From the NCBI GenBank assembly GCA_021018995.1, contig CM037587.1, positions 69,583,604 through 69,647,603 on the forward strand: a stretch of DNA of 64,000 nt, in the 5' to 3' direction. Position numbers and translations under genes: made by a program. Origin of the DNA: Chloranthus sessilifolius. Lineage: Eukaryota; Streptophyta; Magnoliopsida; Chloranthales; Chloranthaceae. The notes below the pieces were generated by a model. The model saw only the letters and a list, made by a program, of their open reading frames with translations. It was not told the origin of the DNA and made no database searches. Of the stretch, positions 19,953-31,037 are shown piece after piece; the first letter of the stretch is position 1; every line of letters begins with the position of its first letter.

Positions 19953-22522
19953 TGTCTTAAGACCTAAAAAGTACCACTTTTCACCCCTTAACTTAACCTT
20001 TGATTAGACCCTTAGCCATCTAATAAGTTCTTGTTAAGTGTTTTATGTAGGTAATAATCAGCAGTGAAATAAGGCCAGGAATCCTGCTAAGGAGCCTGTT
20101 TTGGCACCAGAAGTCCCTCAGAAGGATGGACTCTGAATCCAGACCTCGCGCAGCTTACCCAAGCTTTAGAAGATTCAAGAGAAATATGCCTCGCACAGTC
20201 CAACTGAGCTTCCCAAGACTTTACAACAACTTCTCACGCAGTTGAGTGACTGAAGAGTTTCAGAAGCACAAACTCACGCATCTCACGCGAAGCTTAAGAG
20301 TAGAACACATCGCACAGTCTCACGCAGTTCAAAGCAAACCACTCTCAACCTCACGCAGTTTGCTCAGAACGGCTGAGGAGAGAGAGCTTCAGAAGACTCT
20401 TCACGCAGTAGCCGCGGGATGTAAATATCAGAAGAGAACTCCACGCGTAGTTCTCGTGCTATTCAAGAAGAAAGCATCCTCGTGAAGACAGAGCCATCCT
20501 CGCGAAGATCAATTAAGACATGGAACCTCGCGCAGTTCAGAACTCATTAAAGCCTCACGAGGAAACTCGCAAAATCCATTGAAGAGAAGTGCTCGTGCAA
20601 TTCTCGCGCTATACAAATCTATCCTCCCGAAGATCAATTCAATGAATGCACAGCTACCGCGCGACTGCTTGAACTCCAACCCCACGACATCTGAGGCATT
20701 GATGTCTACTCAACCTTGTGAAGCCTAATCCAGTGAGAGCGCAATTCTCTACCGCGCGACTGCCTGAAGAGAAAACCAAGGCAGCCTCACGACGGTTGAA
20801 GCTTCAATGTCAAACCATCCTCGTGAAGAATAAGAGCTACCACACGACAAGTATGGGAAATAATAGCTTCCTAGCGAAGCTCTGAACTTTAACTTCCATC
20901 GCTTCAGTAGAGGACATACTGGGAATTTCAAGCGATTAGGGCACGCACTCCCACACATAAATCTCTGTGCACGTGCCCTGAGGCATCCAAGGATCACTAT
21001 TAGGCCACGTGGCATAATTAAAATTAGGTTTTCCAAACCCTAATGGGCCGCCACACCACTGCTATATAAACCCATACTTAGCTTAGGTTTAGATATCTGG
21101 GGAACACATCTCGTCTCTTGGAGCCTTGATCTGAGATCATTTTCCTTTTCTTTTGTAGCTTAAGTAGTTTTCTTTTTCTTTTTCCTTCTCTCCATAGTCC
21201 AGCACTTGCTGCTATGTCTTTGTATGCATTTTGAACTAGTTTAATGGAAGTTTTGTAATAGGATTTTACATTATGGGATTTATGTTTGAATGTGATATGC
21301 TCTGTGCAAGGCTGCTGCCTTATGATCCGCCATTGCTTTGGCTGTGATTCAAAGCAATGGAGGACTGATTCTAAGGGCCACTCAGATCCAAGTGACCTGT
21401 GTGTCTAGGCTATCATGGTCCTGTACAGCCTTAGCCCACCATTGGACCCACTAGATCTGAAATCCCCATGGGAGCTTGATCTAGTAGCCTTGTGACCATG
21501 GTGGTGGCAGTGATATTCTTGTTTTGTCTTGGGCTCCATGAGGAGGATAGCCTCTGGGATAGCCTGTGACCATTCAAGTGGACAGGTTATAGCCTTAGGG
21601 TGATTTTAATCCACTGATCCAAGATGGGTCCTTCTTCTCTGCACCTGAGCTTGTATTAGCCTAGTGGGAGATTGTACAGAGGCAGACTCTCCTATATTTG
21701 TATAGATCCGCTATCAGATGTTAGTACTGATCTGGTTATAGAGATTGTAGGCTTGTGACTGGACCATTGTAGCCTCACTCAAGCAATAGACAGCTAGATC
21801 GAAGGTTGTACTCAATCTCTTACTGGTTCTATGTGTCTGGGCTATCATGGTCCTATACAGCCTTAGCCCCACACATATAGCTTTAGAGGTTGAGGTTCCC
21901 TATGGATTCTTGAGCTGATAGCCTGGATGAAATAGTGCCTACAATGATTAACTTGTTTTGACCCATCTCTTGATTCTGGTTCCCCTATGGGATAGTCTGT
22001 GACCGTTTGAGTGGACTGGTTATAACCTTGAGGGATTGAATCATGACATAGAGATGGGTTGGATTCTTTCTCCTCAATGGTGATAACGTAGCCATTGGAC
22101 AGGATTTCTATAACATCAGATCTGAATCTGAGTTATAAAACTCCTCTGATCTTGGCTCAATAACATACTTCTCACCCTTTTTTATTTATTTTCCACACTC
22201 TATCCATCCTTTCAACCCTTTCTGTAGTTTAGACATTAGGCTACCTTAGGATCTGTAAACTGAGTGACCTTAAACTCCCTTCCCTTAAGGACTGCCAGAT
22301 CTGTAGTTAGATCTGGAGGGACTACTAGAGATGGCTCCCTTGGAGCTGTAGATCATCTTTCCCTGTGGGGCAAACTCTTACTTATCAAAACTTGTCACAA
22401 TGGACCCTGTATCTTGCAGGTCTAGGACTTCTCAGTTGTGCTGATTTCATCCCCTATTTTATTTTGATTTTAAATTTCTTTTACCACAAATAAATAAAGG
22501 AAGCACAACTGGGGTAGCAACA
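19953..22522 (+). repeat. 3' LTR of B
   Basis: 2570 bp, homologous to 12682-15255 along its whole length. It starts TGTCTTAAGACC (a two-base insertion relative to the 5' copy) and ends GGGGTAGCAACA. Motif array 20140-20900, TATA box 21063-21070, hairpins 21557-21594 and 21990-22027. The second copy of the CTCGC duplication follows at once. Confidence 0.93.
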
Positions 22523-22945
22523 CTCGCGCAGTTTAAATGCAATCTCACAAGAAATGCTTTTTAAGGGACTCAGGAGTCTCGCGAGGTCACTCACATAGCT
22601 AATTTGAATCCGAGCCACATGAGAGGGCATGTGTATCCCTCGCACAACTGAAGCAAAGATCCTCATGAGAAGAATATATTCAGAGCCCAAAGGTTCTCGT
22701 GATGTAGTTAATAGTGCGAGCTTCAGAAGTCTGCTCGGGAGGCTCTCGCGGGGTACAAAATACATGATTTTAATTTTTTGCGCAGCTCAATGTCGCAGAG
22801 AAGGCAAAGACTCGCGAGGTTCATTTGCAGGCTTTCATCAGGTCTTTAGTTCGTGAGGCTCTTGTGAAGTAACAATTTTCATATTAGAGCCTCGCGAGAA
22901 GGCCCAAAAATGCTTGCAAGTGTGAGATTGGGGCCATTGAGCCTC
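22523..22945 (-). repeat. Internal CTCGCG cluster of A, upstream part
   Basis: Variants CTCGCGCAG, TCTCGCGAGG, CTCTCGCGGG, CCTCGCGAGAAGG and CTCGTGAAG lie between A's integrase and env-like ORF. B landed inside this cluster. Together with 12618-12681 it matches the internal cluster of B by position and motif. Confidence 0.75.
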
Positions 22946-23402
22946 ACGAGAAAGACATATCCACTCTTTCTCAGTGCTGCACATTAGTCTATGCATCAAT
23001 ATTGAAATGCACCATGCCATTGTGTAACAGCACCAACTTTCCTCACATTTCATCTATTTCACCACTAATAAGTTCATGCCTATTACCAACATATTCACAA
23101 AAAAAAATTCCTAGCATTCAAATGATTTTAACATACAACAGGTCCTTTCACATTTAAATTACAATAGGTCCATGAACATTTCAATCTCAGTAGGAAGCAT
23201 GCTCATGAAATTCAGATGACAAAACATTCACATCAACATCAACAATAGCACAACACAAAACAAAACATGCATATCAACAACAAAGCAAAGACAACACATG
23301 ACAGAGTTTTAAACAAAACAACATAAAATTTCAACAAGTATGGTACACAGTGTACAGAGCTATGGATCACTAAGTAGTAGGAGGTTCATAAAGGTGGATG
23401 GT
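22946..23402 (-). other. Spacer of A between motif cluster and integrase end
   Basis: AT-rich, with ACAACA-rich runs (23230-23340). No gene or repeat recognised. Confidence 0.4.
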
Positions 23403-24700
23403 CTAAGGAAGCTCCACAAAATTTTCTACACAAATCTTCAACATTTGACCACTCACTTTTATGTTCTTCCCAGAAATTGGATCCAAGATCTCCATAGCAC
23501 TAGATGGGGAGGCATTAATGACAGTATAAGGTCCATCCCACCTGGATTTTAACTTCCCTAGAGAGAATTTTAATTTGGAGTTAAAAAGCAAACCTTGGTA
23601 CCAGCCTTGATGTCCTTTCTCATCAGTTTCTTGTCAAAGAATGCCTTGGATCTCATTTTGTAAATTTTGGCATTTGCATAGGCCTCCAATCTCAACTCCC
23701 CAAGTTCTGATAGTTGTAATTTCCTGTATGAACCAGCAGTAGTTAGATCAACATTCAGTGTTTAATAGCCTAGTAGGATCTATGTTCTAACTCCACTGGT
23801 AAATGATATGCCTTGCTATAAACTAGTCTAAAAGGGGGGCATACCAATAAGGATCTTATAGGTAGTCCTAGAAGCCCACAGAGCATCATTCAACTTTTGT
23901 GTTTAATCCTTTCTATCTGTCATTACAGTCTTCTCTAAGATGTGCTTAATCTCCCTGTTAGAAATTTCAACTTGCCCACTGGTCTGTGGGTGGTAGGGAG
24001 TTGCAATCCTATGTGTAATAGAATACTTTTTGAGCAGGTTCTCAAAAGGCCTATTACAGAAATGACTCCCCCCATTACTAATGATAGCTCTGGGGGTACC
24101 AAATCTGGAGAAAATATTGTCCTTAAATTTGAGGATAACTGTGTGGTCATTTATCCTTGTGGCAATGGCTTCAACCCACTTAGACACATAGTCCACTGTC
24201 ACAAGGATAAAATTGAAACCCATAGAAGGAAGAAAGGGGCCCAAAAAATTAATCCCCCAGATGTCAAACCGTTCTACCACAAGGATGGGTTGCAATGGCA
24301 TTGAATCTTTCTTTGAAATGCCTCCCAACCTTTGACATCTTGCATAGGCTATGCAATATATGTGAGCATATCTGAACAAAGAGGGCTAGTAGAACTGACA
24401 TTGCATTACTTTTGTAGCTATCTTTTTACGACTAAAGTGACCTCCACAGGCTTGCTCATGGCACATAGAAAGAATGATGTGGAAATCACTTTCAGGCACA
24501 CATCTCCTAACAATCTGATATGCACAATGCTTGTATAGGTAAGGGTCCTCCCACAGAAAATATTTGACCTAAGAGAAAAACAAGTCTTTATCCCTCTTGG
24601 ACCAATGAAGGGGGACCCTACCAATAGCAAAAAAATTCACAATGTGTGCAAACTAGGGCACACTAGACTGAACAACAAATAGCTGCCTCATCAGGGAACA
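23403..24700 (-). pseudogene. Integrase of element A
   Basis: On the minus strand: zinc-binding region (CHEQACGGHF-like with CIAYARCQ downstream), catalytic core with [10 protein letters not shown] and [12 protein letters not shown], then the basic C-terminal end (FNSKLKFSLGKLKSRWDG, 23591-23403). The second catalytic aspartate is lost: the motif reads ISNGGSHF where B has ISDGGSHF, a single G-to-A change. Frameshifts or stops occur between the three open pieces. It would be inactive even if translated. Confidence 0.85.
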
Positions 24701-24730
24701 ATTCATTGACAGGTGCATCTACATATTCAT

Positions 24731-25087
24731 CTAACACAATTCTAGAGAGGTGGTCAGCCACCACATTCTCCACTCCCTTCTTATCCTGATCTCAAGATCG
24801 AAATCCTGCAATAGGAGGATCCATCTGATCAGCCTAGGTTTTGCATCCTTTTTAGCCGAAAGGTATTTCAGGGCTGAGTGATCAGTAAACACAATAATTT
24901 TAGACCCAAGTAAGTAGGGTCTAAACTTGTCCACAGCAAACACAATAGCTAGCAACTCCTTCTTAGTTGTGGTATAATTGAGCTGAGCCTCTGCTAATGT
25001 TTTACTTACATAATAAATTACTGCTGGCAACTTATCTTTCCTCTGTCCTAGGACAACACCTATAGCCAAGTCTGATGCATCACACAT
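24731..25087 (-). pseudogene. RNase H of element A
   Basis: 118 residues with [23 protein letters not shown] and [10 protein letters not shown]. After LEIR the frame shifts by one base, so the usual [16 protein letters not shown] ending is read out of frame. Part of the pol polyprotein, so the internal ATG is not a real start. Confidence 0.85.
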
Positions 25088-25091
25088 CAGT

Positions 25092-26324
25092 TTAAAGGGG
25101 AGTGAGTAATCTGGGGCCTGGATTATAGGAGCTGGTGAGACACTTTTTTAAGACCTCAAAGGCCTCAAGGCACTTAGCAAAAAATTCAAATTGCATATCT
25201 TGACACAGCAGGTGGCACAGTGGCTTTGCAGTTCCACTGAAGTCCTTAATGAACCTCCTGTATAATCCAACATATCCTAAAAAGGATCTGATATATTTGA
25301 TAGTCTTGGGTGGGGGCAAGTGTGAGATCAGGTCCACTTTAGCTTTGTCAACTTCTATACCTCTGTGGGAGACCACATGGCCTAACATAATTCCTTATGT
25401 TACCATAAAGTGGCTCTTTTCCTAGCTTAAGACCAAATTTGTCTCTTCACATCTTTGCAAAACTAGGTCAAGGTGACTCAAGCACTGGGTAAAGTTGTCC
25501 CCATAAACTAAAAAGTCATCCATAAAGATTTCCAAGAACTTGTCAATCATATTAGAGAAAATGGCATACATGCACCTCTGAAATGTGGCTGGGGGATTGC
25601 ACAGTCCAAAAGGCATCCTCCTGTAAGCAAAGGTGCCAAAGGGACATGTGAAAATGATTTTTTCTTGATCTTGAGGATACACAGGGATTTGGTTATACCC
25701 TGAGTATCCATCAAGAAAGTAATAAAATGCCTTCCCAGCCAATTTATCTAGAATTTGGTCAATGAAAGGGAGAGGGAAGTGGTCTTTCCTGGTCTTGGAG
25801 TTGAGTTTTCTGTAATCTATGCACACTCTCCAGCCAGTGGTCTCCTTGGCTGGCATCAACTCTCCAGAATCAGAAGTAATAATTATTATGCTTGACTTTT
25901 TGGGTACCACCTGAATAGGTGACACCCACTCTGAATCTAAAATTAGGTAAATCACCCCCGCATTCAATAATTTTACTATCTCTTTCAAGACCACTTCTTG
26001 TATGTGAGTATTAAGCTTCCTCTGAATCTCCTTAGAGGGTTTTGCACCCTCTTCTAAGTAAATTTTATACATGCAAACTGAGGCATCAATGCCCCCAGAA
26101 TCAGCAATTGTCCACCCCATAGCCTTTGTGTGCTTCTTGAGAACACTCAATAGTTCCTCCTCCTGCTCACTAGTGAGAGAGGAAGAGATAATCAGTGGAA
26201 GCTTTTTGTTTTGCCCCAAGAAGGCATACTTTAATATGTTTGGGAGTTGTTTCAGCTCCAGATCAGGGGAACTTTCAATGGAAGGCAACAAGGGGGCCGT
26301 GGTGGTTTGAGGAAGGGGCAACAA
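25092..26324 (-). pseudogene. Reverse transcriptase of element A
   Basis: A 300-residue open frame (26324-25422) continues after a stop into 25388-25092. It has the fingers and palm in order: WRVCIDYRKLNSKTRKDHFPLPFIDQILDKL, the PFGTFAYRRMPFGLCNPPATFQ block, and catalytic FMDDF. The second piece is the thumb/connection (GHVVSHRGIEVDKAKVDLI). This is the best-preserved coding block in the window. As in all Athila elements it is part of a gag-pol polyprotein. Confidence 0.9.
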
Positions 26325-26333
26325 TGTAGGTTT

Positions 26334-26603
26334 CTAGCTGGAATGCTGCACTTGGCCCACAGAAGACTCTATTTTGATGTTGTCTTCTGTCATAAGAGCT
26401 TGGGCCTCCTCCTCAACCATACTCCAAATATTTTCCAGATTTTCAGCCACATTATCCCAATCCAGTAGATTGGATAATTCTCCTTCAACAAGGTCATCTA
26501 GTACATCTATTGCACAGCAGTCCTCAATGTCCATCTTAGACTGCCTAGCAGCATTATATACATTTAATTGGGCCTTCATGTTCTCAAAGGTTACCTCCAT
26601 CAC
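26334..26603 (-). pseudogene. Protease-RT linker of element A
   Basis: An acidic linker (DIEDCCAIDVLDDLVEGEL) between protease and RT with an in-frame stop at either end. The equivalent region of C (28213-28569) has the same VYNAA...INVLDE pattern. Confidence 0.65.
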
Positions 26604-26615
26604 CCCTGACCTCCA

Positions 26616-27062
26616 TTAAATGCAAGCATTGGCAGTGGCCAAGAATGGCCTTCCAAGAATGACAGGAATTGGGGTTCTACTTTTGCAAGGGTCCATGTCC
26701 AAAACAAGGAAATTAGCAATGTAGTAGAACTTTTCCACTCCCACCAAAACATCCTCCACCACTCCCATAGGTCTTCTCTCAGACCTATCAGCTAGCTGGA
26801 GCACAACTGATGTGGATTTTAGTTCCCTCAAACCCAGCTCCTCAAATACAGAATATGGGAGCAAGTTCACACTGGCCCCTAAGTCCAAGAGGGCTTTACC
26901 AATGGTGTGGTTTCCAATTATGCTGGGGATAGTAAGTACCCCTACGTCTTGCAATTTCTCAGGTGTGGCTATGGACAGAACTGATTCTACATGTTCCACA
27001 GCAAAAACCTTTTTGGACAGCTGCACCCTTGCTTTTCCCTTTTGTGTACAAAGGTCCCTCAA
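26616..27062 (-). pseudogene. Aspartic protease of element A
   Basis: 148 residues with the retropepsin active-site signature LLDLGASVNLLPYSV near residues 57-72 and the downstream ILGRPFLATANA strand. It is preceded by LSIATPEKLQDVGVLTIPSIIG, a substrate-lobe region shared with C. It would cut the gag-pol polyprotein. The linker upstream is broken by insertion of C at 27205. Confidence 0.85.
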
Positions 27063-27209
27063 GAATTTGGCATAAGCAGGGACCTATTTTATAGCTTGAA
27101 AGTCTCTATCATTTCCTCCATCTGAGCATTTCCCTTATAAAAAAGAGATGGGCCAGCAAGTGCATGAGGAAATGGCAGTTGTGGGACTGCTAGTGCCACA
27201 ACTATATGC

Positions 27210-27325
27210 TATTAATCTCTGAAAAGTACCACTTTTCACCCCTTAACATGAGCTTTGATAGACCTATGAGTGGACTAATTAATGCTTGTTGAGTATGTCT
27301 TGTAGATAGCAGTAAAAGGCAGCCA
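27210..27325 (+). repeat. Remnant of C's 5' LTR
   Basis: It matches the first part of the LTR at 32688 (TCTCTGAAAAGTACCACTT and following) up to GGCAGCC, then diverges into former gag-side sequence. The initial TG has become TA. The deletion removed the motif array, the promoter, the PBS and most of gag. Confidence 0.8.
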
Positions 27326-27501
27326 TAGCCAAACCATGGACAATCCAAGGAGACAATATGTCGTAGGTGAGGTTCTTCTTCCCATGAGGAAGCCAAATCT
27401 GTCACCACATTAAGAAGTGAAAGGCTGGTAGATAATCAAGTAGGCTTTGAGCCTTTGAAAAATTCAGAAAAAAAAAAGAGAAGGTACAACAGGAGCAACC
27501 C

Positions 27502-28569
27502 ATGTTGAATAAGAAGGATAATGATGGTCCTCAAGAAAAAAATAAAATTAAAAAAAGAGATGATGAGTTGGCTAAGGCTGCAAATGGGGGAGCAGTCCCA
27601 CATTTGCCATTTCCTAAGGCAATGCAAGCACCTTTCCCTTTTGATAAAGGGCATGCCAAAATAGAGGAAATGATGGAAACTTTTAAGTAGGTGAAGATCA
27701 ACCTGCCTCTACTTGATGCAATCAAGCAGGTTCCAGCCTATGCCAAGTTTTTAAAAGACCTTTGCACCCACAAAAGACAATCAAGGATACATCTATCCAA
27801 TAAAGTCTTTTTAGTAGAGAAAGTAAAACAAATACTGACTATTGCAACTCCAACAAAACTCCAAGACCCTGGAGTCCCCACTATCCCCTGCATCATTGGG
27901 GATCATACCATTAACAAAGCCTTGCTAGATCTGGGAGCTAGTGTAAATTTGCTTCCATATTCAGTTTAGGAGAAGCTGGGCTTTGAAGAGTTGAAGCCCA
28001 CGCATGTGGTCTTACAACTAGCTGACAGATCTGAAAGGAAGCCTGTGGGGATCATTGAAGATGTCTTGGTTGGAGTTGACAAATTCTTTTATCCTGCTGA
28101 TTTTTCGGGGCTGGACATGGAGCCGAGCAAGTGTGCTACTTCTATCCCTGTGATCTTAGGCAGGCCCTTTTTGACTATTTCAAATGCTTGTATATAATGT
28201 AGATCAAGGGTCATGAAAGTATCTTTTGGCAATATGAAAGTCAAGCTGAACGTGTACAATGCAGCCCATCAGTCCCACTTAGAAAATGAGGACTATTTTT
28301 CCATTAATGTGCTGGATGAGTTTGTGCAAGAAAATCTACCTCTGTTGTTGTATGGTAATGATTTGTTTAATGTTTTTGAAGAAGTATGGAATGAAACAGT
28401 GGAAGAGAAAACTTCCATATTTGAGATTGAGCAAGTGGAAAGTGTAAATTCTGAAGCTGGGCCAGCAAAGCATCACTCATGGAGTCCTGCTTTATTACCT
28501 CTTCCACCACCTTCTAAGGCACCCCTATTGCATTCACTCATCAGTCCCCCAAATGTGGAGTTAAAGTAA
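27502..28569 (+). pseudogene. Gag end, protease and linker of C
   Basis: A lysine-rich gag tail (27502-27690) is followed by protease (27691-28197) with LLDLGASVNLLPYSV and VILGRPFLTISNA, interrupted by a TAG straight after the active-site segment. The protease-RT linker (28213-28569, VYNAAHQSHLENEDYF...) ends with TAA. Similar to A throughout, so this is the same lineage. Confidence 0.8.
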
Positions 28570-29580
28570 CTCCCAAAATCTTTAAAATATGCCCTTTTAG
28601 GAGACAATCATAAACTGCTAGTGATAATCTCTTCCTCCCTCACTCTTGAGCAGGAAGCAGAATTGCTTTGTGTGCTAAAAAGGCATAAGAGAGCAATAGG
28701 GTGGACTATTACAAATTTGGGGGGATAAATCCAGCTATGTGCATGCACAAAATTCATCTTGAAGAGGGTTCTAAACCTTCTAGAGAGATGCAAAGGAAGC
28801 TCAACCCACACATGCAGGAAGTTGTTATGAAGGAAGTAGTCAAACTTCTTGATGTTGGGGTCATTTACCCTATCTCAGATTCTCAATGGGTGGCACCTAC
28901 CCAGGTGGTACCCAAGAAATCTAAGATCACAGTAGTTCAAGCTGACTTAGGTGAGCTGATTCCAACCAGACAGACCACTGGTTGAAGGGTATGCATAGAC
29001 TATCGCAAGCTTAATGAGAAAACTAGCAAAGATAATTTCCCATTGTCTTTTATAGATCAAATCTTAGATAAGTTGGCAGGTAAGGCTTTTTACTATTTTC
29101 TTGATGGTTATTTAGGATACAACTAGATTCCTGCTTACCCTCAAGATAAAAAAAAAAACCACATTCACTTGTCCATTTGGAACCTTTGCATATAGAAGGA
29201 TGCCATTTGGGCTATGTAATGCACCTGCCACTCTTCAAAGATGTATGTATGCTATTTTTTTTGACATGATTGATAAGTTTCTAGAGCTTTTTATGGATGA
29301 TTTCTCTATCTATGGGGATAATTTTAGCCAATGCCTGCACCATCTCAGCCTTGTGCTACAATGGTGTGAGGAGACCAACCTAGTTTTGAGTTGGAAAAAG
29401 AGTCATTTCATGGTGACTCAAGGTATTGTCCTAGGACATGTTGTTTCCCAAAGAGGAATAGAGGTTGATCAAGCTAAAATTGATTTAATAGCACATTTCT
29501 CCCTCCTAAAACTATCAAAAAAGTCAAGTCATTCTTGGTCCATGTTAGTTTCTACAGGAGTTTCATCAAAGACTTAAGCA
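28570..29580 (+). pseudogene. Reverse transcriptase of C
   Basis: Pieces in several frames: GWTI region, 28701-28985 (VVPKKS block), then RVCIDYRKLNEKTS read after a stop, an A-run frameshift near 29150, and 29200-29577 with MPFGLCNAPATLQ and the catalytic LELFMDDFSIYGDN. Defective through several stops and the homopolymer frameshift. Confidence 0.85.
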
Positions 29581-30134
29581 AAATTTCCAAGCCTCTTTGC
29601 CACTTGCTATGCCAAGAGGTTCCATTTGTGTTCAATGATGAATGCCTAATTACTTTTGAACTTCTGAAGACCTGTTTGACTACTGCTCTTATATAGCAAG
29701 CTCCTGATTTTTCTCTGTCATTTGAGCTGATGTGTGTTGCATCAGACTTTGCCATTGGTGTAGTACTGGAACAAAGGAAAGACAAAGCACCATGTGTGGT
29801 GGCATATGCTAGTAAATAAATGGTTGATGCTCAATTTAATTACACCATAACTGAAAAGGAACTGCTAGCCATTGTTTTTACTTTGGAAAAGTTCAGATCA
29901 TATGTGTTGGAATCTAAGATCACTGTGTTTACTAACCATTCAGCCCTGAAATACCTCTTATCTAAGAAGGAGGCTAAAGCTAGACTAATTAGATGGAATC
30001 TTTTTCTGCAGGAATTCAACTTGGAAATCAAAGACAAGAAGGGGGTTGAAAATGTGGTTGCATACCACTTATCAAGGATTCTAGATGCTGAAATAGAGAG
30101 CTTGCCCATCAATGATTCTTTCCCAGATGAGTAG
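29581..30134 (+). pseudogene. RNase H of C
   Basis: Contains CVASDFAIGV (the catalytic Asp of CDAS is Val here), [23 protein letters not shown] (Asp to Asn) and VAYHLSRI (Asp to Tyr). Several catalytic positions are lost, and a stop lies near 29818. The 104-residue open frame at 29820-30134 is only the second half of the domain. Confidence 0.8.
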
Positions 30135-30727
30135 CTCTTTGCTGTGGAGGTAAGTATGCCCTGGTTTGCCAACATAGTAAACTATCTTGCTGTGGGAAGG
30201 GCATCCCCACATTAGAGTAAGGGTGATAGGAATTTGTTCTTTTCACAAATTCGATATTACATGTGGGAGGATCCTCACCTCTTTAAGTATTGTGCAGACC
30301 AGGTGATAAGAAGATGTATTCTTGAAACTGAGTTTGAAAACATTCTCACTATGTGTCATGAACAGGCTTGTGGGGGCCATTTCAGTGGCAACAAGACTAC
30401 TGCAAAGGTGCTTCAAAGTAGTTTTTATTAGCCCACTCTTTTCAAGGATGCCATACAGCATTACAAAGCTTGTTCTAGATGCTAGAAAATGGGAAGTATT
30501 ACAAAAAGAAACTTCGTGCCTTTGCAACCTATGCTTGTTGTTGAACTATTGATATACGGCGAATTGATTTTATGGGACCTTTTCCCCCCTCCACCTTACT
30601 ATCCAAGGAGGAAAGAAGGAAAGTTGCTGCTGCCCTTGGCTTAGATCCTACTGTCCTTTTCCCTTCTGATTCTGATTCTGACTCTGCTGCTGCTTCTGCC
30701 AAGAAAGCCAAGAAATTTGCTGCCTAG
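30135..30727 (+). pseudogene. Integrase fragment fused to env-like tail in C
   Basis: The HHCC region is present (CHEQACGGHFSG, then CSRC followed by a stop), but the catalytic core is absent. After IDFMGPFP the sequence changes inside a C-run into LLSKEERRKVAAALGLDP and a Ser/Asp/Ala-rich end (SDSDSDSAAASAKKAKKF). The join is a deletion of about 2 kb or more, probably through the C-run. Not functional. Confidence 0.7.
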
Positions 30728-31026
30728 TCTGAGGAGTCCCCCAAGCAGTCCACCCAGAAGACCGAACTTAAAGGAAAGCTCCTTTATCCAAGGAGGATTT
30801 GAAAATTTGGAAAACTTGTATGATTGGCCTGATGATGCTTGTAAATAAATTTAGGCTATTTTTGTTTGTTTTCCCTTAATGATTTAGACCATGTACATAT
30901 GTTAGTTGTTCATCATAGTTTCTTTTCTGTACTCTGTCTTTCTTTGTGCTTATTGTGCATCTGTTTCTTCATCTTCCCTTTTCATGGTTACCATGCTCAC
31001 TAAACAGTGAGGCCACTGCTTAATTT

Positions 31027-31037
31027 AGGTTTGGGGG
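31027..31037 (+). other. Internal polypurine-tract copy in C
   Basis: AGGTTTGGGGG followed by CATGG, at the same relative place as in A and B, after GTGAGGCCACTGC. Confidence 0.55.

Larger units (their letters stand above)
12682..22522 (+). mobile_element. Element B: near-complete but gag-less Athila element
   Basis: Two full LTRs (12682-15255 and 19953-22522) and a perfect 5-bp duplication CTCGC (12677-12681 and 22523-22527). The internal region has a tRNA-Asp PBS, then after about 110 bases jumps to the RT/RNase H junction, integrase, a short env-like ORF, 3' UTR and polypurine tract. gag, protease and RT are missing, so B could move only with help from an autonomous relative. The LTRs differ visibly by scattered substitutions and small indels (I estimate several percent; not computed), so it is not recent. 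Confidence 0.95.
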
